8,334 bases of DNA from JANYJJ01 sp038241115 (lineage in GTDB: Bacteria > Pseudomonadota > Gammaproteobacteria > Burkholderiales > Burkholderiaceae_C), in NCBI GenBank assembly GCA_038241115.1, contig JBBRGA010000148.1, positions 1 through 8,334 on the forward strand, in the 5' to 3' direction. Below are positions 1 through 6,015 of the stretch, piece by piece. A program made the translations under genes and the position numbers. Numbering within the stretch: the stretch's first letter is position 1; each line of letters begins with the position of its first letter. The notes under the pieces are model-generated. The model was not told the DNA's origin. It did not search any database and worked only from the letters and a program-made list of their open reading frames with translations.

Positions 1-403
1 CAACCGAAGCGGGATCAGGGACGTGCTCCAGCATTTCCATGCAAGTAACTGTGTCGAATTGACCGGGCAACTCATCGGCCAACGCTTCAGCCGCAACCTC
101 TCGATACTCAACTGAGGGAGTATTCGCTTCCATAGCGTGCAGTTGGGCAACTTTGAGTGCTTTTACAGACAGATCAATTCCCAACACGTTCGCACCCTTT
201 CGCGCCATCGCGTCACTCAGGATGCCACCACCGCAGCCGACATCCAAAGCGCGCTTGCCACTCACGCGAGATAGTTTGTCTATCCACTCCAACCGAAGCG
301 GATTGATTTGGTGCAGCGGGCGAAATTCACTTTCAGTGTCCCACCAGCGGTGAGCCAAATCGCTGAATTTGGCCAGCTCTTGAGGATCAGCATTTATAGT
401 CAT
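1..403 (-). CDS. ubiG: UbiG, ubiquinone biosynthesis O-methyltransferase (partial, C-terminal part beyond window)
   Basis: UbiG is an S-adenosylmethionine-dependent methyltransferase that carries out both O-methylation steps of ubiquinone synthesis, in the cytoplasm or at the inner membrane face. The first 134 codons are present and the rest lies beyond base 1. Visible landmarks are the N-terminal FSDLAHRWWD (residues 13-22) and HQINPLRLEWI (31-41), both typical of UbiG. SAM motif I, LDVGCGGGIL, is at 53-62, the acidic D77 lies at the end of the next strand (GIDLS), and MLEHVPDP is at 124-131. The start ATG at 403-401 matches the usual family N-terminus (MTINADPQELAKFSDLA); no clear Shine-Dalgarno precedes it. 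It lies downstream of the OmpA-family gene on the same strand, behind an intrinsic terminator, so it needs read-through or its own promoter. A gyrA/ubiG neighbourhood is also common in gammaproteobacteria. Identity is very secure; only the end is missing. Confidence 0.95.
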   Translation of the reverse strand, partial: MTINADPQELAKFSDLAHRWWDTESEFRPLHQINPLRLEWIDKLSRVSGKRALDVGCGGGILSDAMARKGANVLGIDLSVKALKVAQLHAMEANTPSVEYREVAAEALADELPGQFDTVTCMEMLEHVPDPASV

Positions 404-442
404 GGTCAGATGGTACGCAATCGGTCTAAACGTTTGCAGCGG

Positions 443-472
443 ACAAAAGAAAACCCCGCACTAGCGGGGTTC
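443..472 (-). terminator. Rho-independent terminator of the OmpA-family gene
   Basis: A perfect 8-bp GC-rich stem (AACCCCGC at 452-459 pairing with GCGGGGTT at 464-471) encloses a 4-nt loop (460-463). Read on the minus strand, the stem is followed by TTTTCTTTTG, a U-rich tail. The plus-strand side has no T tract, so it should act only on minus-strand transcripts. It lies about 67 nt past the OmpA-family stop codon and about 40 nt before the ubiG start. Confidence 0.85.
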
Positions 473-504
473 CATCTAACTTTGCCTGAAGAGGCTGATC
501 CAAC

Positions 505-522
505 AACCCACGAAAATGGGTT
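505..522 (-). other. Small hairpin in the OmpA-family 3' UTR
   Basis: AACCCA (505-510) and TGGGTT (517-522) form a 6-bp stem with a 6-nt loop. A weaker 4-bp stem (GCCT/AGGC, 484-495) follows in the transcript before the terminator. No U tract follows, so it is not itself a terminator. It may help protect the transcript 3' end, but that is inference and the stems could be chance. Confidence 0.35.
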
Positions 523-539
523 ACTGGAAGCCCGGTAGT

Positions 540-1235
540 TTATTTCTTGGTGCGGGTACCGACCACTTCGATTTCAACACGACGGTTCTTTGCACGACCT
601 TCGGAGGTTTTGTTGTCAGCAACCGGTTGCTTCTCGCCCTTACCTTCGGTGTAAACGCGATTTTTCTCGACGCCCTTGCTCGTCAAGTAAGCCTTGATGG
701 CTTCTGAACGCCTCACTGACAGGTTTTGGTTGTAAGCGTCTGAACCCACGGAGTCCGTGTGACCGACGGCAATTATGACCTCGAGGTTGATGGCACCCAT
801 TTTGCCGACCAGATCGTCCAGCTTGGCTTTGCCTTCTGGCTTGACTACGGATTTGTCGAAGTCGAAGAATGCGTCGGCCGCAAATGTCACCTTCTCGCTC
901 ACGGGAGCGGCAGGCGCTGGGACCGGAACCGGAACCGGCGCAGCCGCAGGTGCAGGAGCAGGTTTCGGAGCTGCAGCCACGGGTGCTGGCGCCGGAGCAA
1001 CTGGCGCAGCTACCACCTTCTTGGGCGCGCCGTCGCAGTCGACTGAAGCCGTTGCTGGCGTCCAGTTGGCATCGCGCCAGCAGAGCTCGTTCGTGCCGTT
1101 TTTCCAGTTGATTCCTGTGCTGTTGACCCAGTTGTCAACCGTGGTTGACTGAGCGAAAGCGCCGGACGCAGACATGGTGAGCGTGACAGATGCTGCGGTT
1201 GCGATGATCGACGCTACTTTATTGAGTTTGTTCAT
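540..1235 (-). CDS. Secreted OmpA-family peptidoglycan-binding protein without beta-barrel
   Basis: This 231-residue exported protein probably anchors to or senses the cell wall. Residues 1-28 form a signal peptide with a lysine-containing start, hydrophobic core and AFA|Q cleavage site. Residues 29-70 are a small Trp-rich head with two cysteines (C52, C67) that could form a disulfide. Residues 74-112 are a Pro/Ala/Val-rich linker. Residues 116-226 are an OmpA C-terminal domain: FDFDKSVVKPEG, VGHTD (D161), NLSVRRSEAIKAYL, and GRAKNRRVEIEV. D161 and R176 have the spacing of the Asp/Arg pair that binds diaminopimelate in Acinetobacter OmpA. There is no room for the eight-stranded N-terminal barrel of E. 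coli OmpA, so I give no ompA symbol. The open frame extends upstream to 1301, but the ATG at 1235 is chosen because it gives a proper signal peptide and has a strong Shine-Dalgarno. It is divergent from gyrA. Similar proteins are common in Burkholderiales (family knowledge); the exact function is unknown. Confidence 0.92.
   Translation of the reverse strand: MNKLNKVASIIATAASVTLTMSASGAFAQSTTVDNWVNSTGINWKNGTNELCWRDANWTPATASVDCDGAPKKVVAAPVAPAPAPVAAAPKPAPAPAAAPVPVPVPAPAAPVSEKVTFAADAFFDFDKSVVKPEGKAKLDDLVGKMGAINLEVIIAVGHTDSVGSDAYNQNLSVRRSEAIKAYLTSKGVEKNRVYTEGKGEKQPVADNKTSEGRAKNRRVEIEVVGTRTKK
919..936 (-). repeat. Hexamer tandem repeat in the Pro/Val linker
   Basis: Three near-identical hexamers (GGGACC, GGAACC, GGAACC on the plus strand) encode the Pro-Val repeats of the OmpA-family linker. 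The wider stretch, about 900-1015, is low-complexity Pro/Ala/Val coding sequence. Such repeats can gain or lose units by slippage without breaking the frame, because the unit is six bases. Confidence 0.6.
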
Positions 1236-1239
1236 GATT

Positions 1240-1246
1240 CTCCTCT
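1240..1246 (-). promoter_or_regulatory. Ribosome binding site of the OmpA-family gene
   Basis: On the minus strand AGAGGAG lies 4 nt before the ATG at 1235. It is a strong Shine-Dalgarno match and decides the start codon against the longer open frame that begins at 1301. Confidence 0.8.
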
Positions 1247-1509
1247 GAAGGGAAGCTGCAATAGATTCTGCAAAATCGTCCGAATGGGGATCGGAAAACA
1301 CTGGCGAACCGTCACAGCATGCGACGAGTCACCACCGAATGTATTGTGCCATAGCGCTTTCGCGCGGCCTGTTTTTGGGCATGTCCTGAGCGGCCGGGGC
1401 CGTACTTGTTGCGCTCGCGCTACAACTTCTCCAGACTTAGAATGAAACACAGCGCGGCGTATGAAACCAACAACGCAACGCAAGCCTTCTTCTTGTCTGT
1501 TTCTATTTA

Positions 1510-1521
1510 CGCAACGTTGCG
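1510..1521. promoter_or_regulatory. Perfect 12-bp palindrome upstream of the gyrA start
   Basis: CGCAACGTTGCG is a perfect palindrome ending 9 nt before the gyrA ATG. The central CG flanked by CAA/TTG resembles the style of LacI/GalR-family operators such as PurR sites, but each arm is one base short of the PurR consensus. A copy of its left arm lies 36 bp upstream. No regulator is identified, and a chance palindrome is possible. Confidence 0.35.
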
Positions 1522-1530
1522 CACCAATCA

Positions 1531-4206
1531 ATGACACAGTTCGCCAAGGAAACCCTTCCCATCAGTCTCGAAGACGAGATGAGGCGTTCCTACCTGGATT
1601 ACGCGATGAGCGTGATCGTGGGACGGGCTCTTCCGGACGCCCGAGACGGTTTGAAGCCGGTCCATCGTCGGGTGTTGTTCGCCATGCACGAGCTCAACAA
1701 CGACTGGAACCGCCCGTACAAGAAGTCAGCCCGAATCGTTGGTGACGTCATCGGCAAGTACCACCCTCACGGCGACCAGTCGGTATACGACGCCATCGTG
1801 CGCATGGCACAAGACTTCTCGCTGCGGCACATGTTGGTTGACGGCCAAGGCAACTTCGGCTCGGTAGACGGAGACAACGCAGCGGCAATGCGCTACACCG
1901 AGATCCGCTTGGCGAAAATTGCACACGAAATGCTCGCTGATCTCGACAAAGAAACCGTCGACTTCGGACCCAATTACGACGGCAGTGAGAAGGAGCCGCT
2001 GGTCATGCCGTCGCGTCTGCCCAACTTGCTCATCAACGGCTCGGGTGGCATCGCTGTCGGCATGGCCACCAACATTCCGCCACACAATTTGAATGAAGTG
2101 GTGGACGGGTGTCTTCACTTGCTGAAAAACCCGGCAGCTACGGTCGACGAATTGATGGAAATCATTCAGGCACCTGATTTCCCGACTGCCGGTGTGATCT
2201 ATGGGCTGAGCGGCGTGCGCGAAGGCTATCGAACGGGTCGCGGTCGTGTCGTGATGCGCGCCAAATGCCACTTTGAAGATATAGACCGCGGACAGCGCCA
2301 GTCCATCATCGTCGACGAGATTCCGTACCAAGTGAACAAGAAGAACCTGCTCGAGCGCATGGCTGAGTTGGTCCACGAGAAAAAACTAGAGGGCATCAGC
2401 CACATTCAAGACGAGTCAGACAAATCTGGCATGAGGGTGGTAATCGAGCTGAAGCGGGGCGAAGTGCCCGAAGTAGTGCTGAATAACCTTTACAAGCAGA
2501 CGCAGCTGCAGGACACCTTTGGCATCAACATGGTGGCGCTGATAGACAACCAGCCCAAGCTGTGCAATCTGAAGGATCTGATTGCGGTGTTTCTGGAGCA
2601 CCGCCGCGAAGTGGTCACGCGTCGCACGGTGTACGAACTCCGCAAGGCACGCGAACGCGGCCACGTTTTAGAAGGCCTCGCAGTGGCCTTGGCGAACATC
2701 GATGAGTTCATTGCCACCATCAAAGCGTCACCCACACCTCCAGTGGCCAAAGCCGCCTTGATGAGCAAAAGCTGGGACTCGCCAATGGTGCGCGATATGT
2801 TGGCGCGGGCCGAAGGCGAAGCGCCTGGCGGCCGTGAAGCTTTCCGTCCCGAAGGCTTGCCAAAAAACTACGGCCTCCAAGCCGACGGTCTGTACCGTTT
2901 GAGCGAAGACCAAGCGGGCGAAATTTTGCAAATGCGCTTGCAACGCCTGACCGGTCTAGAGCAAGACAAGATCATCGGCGAATACCGCGAGGTCATGTCA
3001 GAGATTGCGGACCTGTTGAATATCTTGTCGACACCCGAGCGTGTAACGACCATCATTTCCGACGAGTTGTCGGCCATCCGTTTGGAGTTTGGTCAGACCA
3101 AAGTCGGCGCGCGCCGCAGCGTCATTGAACATAACGCGCAAGACCTGGGTACTGAAGATCTGATAACGCCCACCGACATGGTGGTCACACTCAGCCACAC
3201 CGGCTACATCAAGAGCCAAGCATTGTCTGAATACCGGGCGCAAAAGCGTGGCGGGCGCGGCAAACAAGCCACTCAAACCAAAGACGATGACTGGGTCGAT
3301 CAGCTCTTCATCGCCAACACCCACGACTACATCTTGTGCTTTACCAACAAGGGCCGCGTGTATTGGTTAAAAGTGTGGGAGGTGCCTTCGGGGTCACGCA
3401 ACTCGCGCGGCCGACCCATCGTCAACATGTTCCCTCTGCAATTTGGTGAAAAGGTCAATGTGGTGTTGCCGCTGACCGAGGGTTTCCGCAGTTTTCCGGC
3501 CAACAATTTCGTGTTTATGGCAACTGCCCAAGGCGTAGTCAAAAAGACGGCGCTGGACGAATTCAGCAACCCGCGCAAGGCCGGCATCATTGCAGTGGAT
3601 TTGGATGAAAACGACTTTTTGATTGGTGCAGCCCTGACCGACGGCGAGCACGACGTGATGCTGTTTAGCGACGGTGGCAAAGCAGTCCGTTTTGACGAAA
3701 ACGACGTGCGTCCGCTGGGCCGCACAGCACGCGGCGTGCGCGGCATGATGCTGGACGAAGGTCAAAGCGTGATTGCCATGTTGGTGGCCGAAGACGAGTC
3801 GCAAAGCGTGCTGACCGCCACGGTGAATGGTTACGGAAAACGAACCAGCATCGTGGAGTACACGCGCCACGGTCGCGGCACCAAAGGCATGATCGCCATC
3901 CAGCAGACCGAGCGCAATGGCAAGGTCGTGGCTGCAACCTTGGTGCGCAGCGATGACGAGATCATGCTCATCACTGACAAGGGCGTTTTGGTGCGAACAC
4001 GGGTGTCTGAAATTCGCGAACTCGGCCGCGCCACACAGGGCGTGACTTTGATAGCACTGGACGAAGGCTCAACCTTGAGCGGCTTGCAACGCATCGTGGA
4101 AAACGACGCCATCGTCGATGCAACCATTGCCGCTTCTGCTGAATCGAGCATCGATTCAGCCAACAACGCGCCACCGACTGACGCAAACGGCGAGGAGAAC
4201 ATTTAA
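1531..4206 (+). CDS. gyrA: DNA gyrase subunit A
   Basis: GyrA is the breakage-reunion subunit of DNA gyrase (A2B2), which introduces negative supercoils using ATP hydrolysed by GyrB. The protein has 891 residues, slightly longer than the 875 of E. coli. The N-terminal breakage-reunion domain includes SYLDYAMSVIVGRALPDARDG (20-40) and the catalytic tyrosine Y122 in AAAMRYTE. A tower region and the coiled-coil arm around 349-480 follow, then the C-terminal DNA-wrapping beta-pinwheel from about 530. The pinwheel carries the GyrA box QKRGGRG (571-577), which sets gyrase apart from ParC/topoisomerase IV. The tail (about 866-891) is polar and mildly acidic. At the quinolone-resistance positions, residue 83 is Gln (codon 1777-1779) and 87 is Asp; E. 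coli has Ser83 and Asp87. The ATG at 1531 matches the usual GyrA start (MTQFAKETLPISLEDE), but no Shine-Dalgarno is visible before it. The stop overlaps the next start by one base. Confidence 0.98.
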   Translation: MTQFAKETLPISLEDEMRRSYLDYAMSVIVGRALPDARDGLKPVHRRVLFAMHELNNDWNRPYKKSARIVGDVIGKYHPHGDQSVYDAIVRMAQDFSLRHMLVDGQGNFGSVDGDNAAAMRYTEIRLAKIAHEMLADLDKETVDFGPNYDGSEKEPLVMPSRLPNLLINGSGGIAVGMATNIPPHNLNEVVDGCLHLLKNPAATVDELMEIIQAPDFPTAGVIYGLSGVREGYRTGRGRVVMRAKCHFEDIDRGQRQSIIVDEIPYQVNKKNLLERMAELVHEKKLEGISHIQDESDKSGMRVVIELKRGEVPEVVLNNLYKQTQLQDTFGINMVALIDNQPKLCNLKDLIAVFLEHRREVVTRRTVYELRKARERGHVLEGLAVALANIDEFIATIKASPTPPVAKAALMSKSWDSPMVRDMLARAEGEAPGGREAFRPEGLPKNYGLQADGLYRLSEDQAGEILQMRLQRLTGLEQDKIIGEYREVMSEIADLLNILSTPERVTTIISDELSAIRLEFGQTKVGARRSVIEHNAQDLGTEDLITPTDMVVTLSHTGYIKSQALSEYRAQKRGGRGKQATQTKDDDWVDQLFIANTHDYILCFTNKGRVYWLKVWEVPSGSRNSRGRPIVNMFPLQFGEKVNVVLPLTEGFRSFPANNFVFMATAQGVVKKTALDEFSNPRKAGIIAVDLDENDFLIGAALTDGEHDVMLFSDGGKAVRFDENDVRPLGRTARGVRGMMLDEGQSVIAMLVAEDESQSVLTATVNGYGKRTSIVEYTRHGRGTKGMIAIQQTERNGKVVAATLVRSDDEIMLITDKGVLVRTRVSEIRELGRATQGVTLIALDEGSTLSGLQRIVENDAIVDATIAASAESSIDSANNAPPTDANGEENI
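4193..4197 (+). promoter_or_regulatory. Ribosome binding site of the DUF2059 gene, inside gyrA
   Basis: AGGAG lies 8 nt before the ATG at 4206, inside the last gyrA codons (Glu-Glu-Asn). Together with the TAATG stop/start overlap it indicates efficient coupled translation after gyrA. Confidence 0.75.
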
Positions 4207-4871
4207 TGTTTGAGAAAAATGCAATTGCAGTGGCTTGTGCCTTCGGCTGTTTGGCGGCCACTTCGGTCATTGCGCAAACCGCCGCTCCAGCAGCTGCGGC
4301 CACATCCACCGCATCACCCGCAAAGAAAGAGCTGGTTCAGAGGTTGCTGGTGTTGCAACAACCCGGTATCGAAGGTGTTGCGCGCAGCATTGTTGAACGC
4401 CCCGCCAGCCAGTTGATGCAAGCGGCTGGACAAGCGCTGCAGGCGCAGGTGCCGCCAGAAAAACGCGAGGCTGTGGGCCGCAGTATTGAAACCGACGTGA
4501 AGAAATTTGTCGAAGACGCGGTGCCCGTGCTGCGCGACCGCGCGGTGAAATTGGCACCGACCGTGATCGGGCCGGTCATGGAAGAGAAGTTCACCGAAGA
4601 CGAATTGAAAGCGCTGATTGCATGGCTCGATTCGCCTGTGAATAAAAAGTACCAGCAAGTAGCCCCCGAATTACAAAACACTTTCGCGCAAAAGCTGATC
4701 GCCGAGGCTGGGCCACTGCTCGACACCAAATTGCAAGCGTTGCAAGCAAAGGTCCGCAGCACCTTGGGTGCACCACCTGCAGATGCATCGGCGCCCACAG
4801 GCGGTGGTGTCAAGCCCGCAATTAAGCCAGCACCCGCACCCGCCACGACACCCGCTCCCGCAGCGAAATGA
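4206..4871 (+). CDS. Secreted DUF2059-type protein of unknown function
   Basis: This 221-residue protein is probably periplasmic. Residues 1-23 form a signal peptide (hydrophobic core AIAVACAFGCLAATSVIA, cut after A23, before Q24). There is no lipobox: neither C11 nor C15 is followed by a mature lipoprotein start. The mature part is mostly helical, with KKELVQRLLVLQQPGIEGVAR at 40-60 and the segment FTEDELKALIAWLDSPVNKKY at 129-149. The latter matches the DUF2059 pattern of FTE-ELKAL, an aromatic, and SP-G/N-KK. The C-terminal tail (190-221) is Pro/Ala/Lys-rich and probably disordered. No catalytic motif is visible. The start overlaps the gyrA stop (TAATG) and has a good Shine-Dalgarno. The DUF2059 assignment is from motif recall and should be checked by profile search; the gene itself is secure because of its signal peptide, tight junctions and codon use like its neighbours. 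Confidence 0.85.
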   Translation: MFEKNAIAVACAFGCLAATSVIAQTAAPAAAATSTASPAKKELVQRLLVLQQPGIEGVARSIVERPASQLMQAAGQALQAQVPPEKREAVGRSIETDVKKFVEDAVPVLRDRAVKLAPTVIGPVMEEKFTEDELKALIAWLDSPVNKKYQQVAPELQNTFAQKLIAEAGPLLDTKLQALQAKVRSTLGAPPADASAPTGGGVKPAIKPAPAPATTPAPAAK

Positions 4872-4885
4872 CAAACGGCAGGTCT

Positions 4886-4889
4886 GGAG
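4886..4889 (+). promoter_or_regulatory. Ribosome binding site of pheA
   Basis: GGAG lies 9 nt before the pheA ATG at 4899, within the 27-nt gap after the DUF2059 stop codon. It supports this start. Confidence 0.6.
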
Positions 4890-4898
4890 CAACGCAAC

Positions 4899-6014
4899 AT
4901 GGCTGAAACGGGCCAGCCCGCGCCTGCGATCAACCCCGCGCTGCTGTCTCTGCGTGTGCGCATTGACACGGTCGATCAGGCTCTTTTGCAACTTTTGAAC
5001 GAACGGGCAGCACTCGCACAAGAGGTGGGCGAAGTCAAAAAATTAGAGGGAAGCGTGGCCTTCCGGCCCGAGCGCGAGGCGCAGGTCATCGACGGGTTGA
5101 AGGCCAGCAACCGCGGGCCATTGAAGGCCGGAAGCGTCGCCCCTATATGGCGCGAAATCATGTCGGCCTGCCGCGCTTTGGAAACGCCCACCCGCGTGGC
5201 TTACTTGGGACCTGCCGGTACTTTCAGCGAAGAGGCAGCGCTGGGCTTTTTTGGCTCGAGCATTGTGAAAGTCCCCTGCGCCAGTTTTGACGAGGTCTTT
5301 CACACCACATCCACGGGTGCGGCAGACTTCGGCGTCGTGCCAGTTGAAAACTCAACCGAGGGTGTGGTGGCGAGGTCGCTGGATTTATTTCTGACAACGC
5401 CGCTGTTTATCGTCGGCGAGACCAGTTTGTTCGTGCAACACAACCTGCTGCGCAAAAGCAATTCCTTGCTCGACATTCAAGCTGTTTGCGCGCATCCACA
5501 GGCTCTGGCGCAATGCCATGCTTGGCTCAGTTTGCACTTGCCGCACGCTGAGCGCCGACCGGTGGCCAGCAATGCAGAGGGCGCGCGTCTGGCGGGTTTG
5601 GACGCAAGCCTCGCCGGGATTGCCAGCCTGCGCGCTGGCGGTGAGTACGGCTTGCATGTGATCGCCCCGGCCATTCAAGACGATGCTTTGAACCGCACTC
5701 GGTTTGCCGTGGTCACGCACCCGCAGCGCCAGCCGCAACCAAAGGCTTCGGGGCACGACTGCACCAGCTTGGTGGTGTCTGTGGCCAACCGGCCGGGCGC
5801 GGTTCATGACATGTTGGTGCCCCTCAAGGCGCACGGCGTCTCCATGAGTCGCTTCGAATCGCGCCCGGCTCGTTCGGGCCAATGGGAGTACTACTTCTAC
5901 ATCGACTTGCAAGGTCACCCCGACCAACCGGCGGTGGCTGCTGCCTTGAAAGAACTGCGCGCGGTTTGCGCTTTTTTCAAGCTGCTGGGCACTTACCCCA
6001 TCGACGTTCATTGA
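4899..6014 (+). CDS. pheA: Bifunctional chorismate mutase/prephenate dehydratase (P-protein)
   Basis: PheA converts chorismate to prephenate and then to phenylpyruvate, the committed steps of phenylalanine synthesis, in the cytoplasm. It has 371 residues, the usual length. Residues 13-96 are an AroQ-type chorismate mutase: R19, R36 and K47 line up with E. coli R11, R28 and K39, and FRPEREAQV (55-63) supplies R59 and E60. Residues 99-275 are prephenate dehydratase: RVAYLGPAGTFSEEAA, GVVPVENSTEGVV (145-157), and the catalytic TRF motif at 267-269. Residues 288-366 are an ACT domain with NRPGAVHDML (297-306) and ESRP (320-323), the two segments that bind phenylalanine for feedback inhibition; both look intact. 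The start has a GGAG Shine-Dalgarno. tyrA begins one base after the stop. In related genomes serC usually precedes pheA; here a DUF2059 gene does. Confidence 0.97.
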   Translation: MAETGQPAPAINPALLSLRVRIDTVDQALLQLLNERAALAQEVGEVKKLEGSVAFRPEREAQVIDGLKASNRGPLKAGSVAPIWREIMSACRALETPTRVAYLGPAGTFSEEAALGFFGSSIVKVPCASFDEVFHTTSTGAADFGVVPVENSTEGVVARSLDLFLTTPLFIVGETSLFVQHNLLRKSNSLLDIQAVCAHPQALAQCHAWLSLHLPHAERRPVASNAEGARLAGLDASLAGIASLRAGGEYGLHVIAPAIQDDALNRTRFAVVTHPQRQPQPKASGHDCTSLVVSVANRPGAVHDMLVPLKAHGVSMSRFESRPARSGQWEYYFYIDLQGHPDQPAVAAALKELRAVCAFFKLLGTYPIDVH

Positions 6015-6015
6015 C

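Larger units (their letters stand above)
1236..1530. promoter_or_regulatory. Divergent intergenic region between the OmpA-family gene and gyrA
   Basis: This 295-bp stretch must hold the promoters of two divergent transcripts and has no believable gene. On the plus strand a TAGAAT at 1438-1443 could be a -10 box for gyrA, but there is no convincing -35 at 16-18 bp spacing, so I do not call it. On the minus strand no clear sigma-70 pair stands out either. The middle (about 1360-1420) is GC-rich with short self-complementary pieces such as CGGCCGGGGCCG. An 8-bp direct repeat, ACGCAACG, occurs at 1473-1480 and again at 1509-1516, where it forms part of a 12-bp palindrome. Calling this a regulatory region is inference from gene orientation. 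Confidence 0.6.

Noticed and set aside
775..1152. Plus-strand frame rich in Gly/Ala/Thr opposite the OmpA-family gene
   Set aside because: It is the complement of the Pro/Ala/Val linker; the repetitive composition comes from the real gene on the other strand.
1236..1301. Upstream extension of the OmpA-family reading frame to an ATG at 1301
   Set aside because: The extra 22 residues would bury the signal peptide; the ATG at 1235 has a strong Shine-Dalgarno and gives a normal signal sequence.
1380..1420. GC-rich self-complementary pieces as a terminator or attenuator
   Set aside because: No T tract follows on either strand, and the stems are short and compete with each other.
1415..1443. Possible gyrA promoter with -10 TAGAAT at 1438-1443
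   Set aside because: No acceptable -35 hexamer at 16-18 bp; a lone -10-like hexamer is too common to call.
1232..1537. Minus-strand open frame of 101 codons in the intergenic region
   Set aside because: No recognisable protein and no convincing ribosome binding site; it overlaps both gene starts and the region is needed for two divergent promoters.
1461..1745. Plus-strand open frame of 94 codons overlapping the gyrA start
   Set aside because: Mostly an alternate frame of gyrA, with Arg/Ser-rich composition typical of shadow frames in GC-rich DNA.
1726..2376. 216-codon minus-strand frame inside gyrA
   Set aside because: Antisense shadow of a strongly conserved gene, with no family resemblance.
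4337..4969. 210-codon minus-strand frame opposite the DUF2059 gene and pheA start
   Set aside because: Antisense shadow: low-complexity Ala/Gly stretches mirror the Pro/Ala tail on the plus strand, and it spans two well-supported genes.
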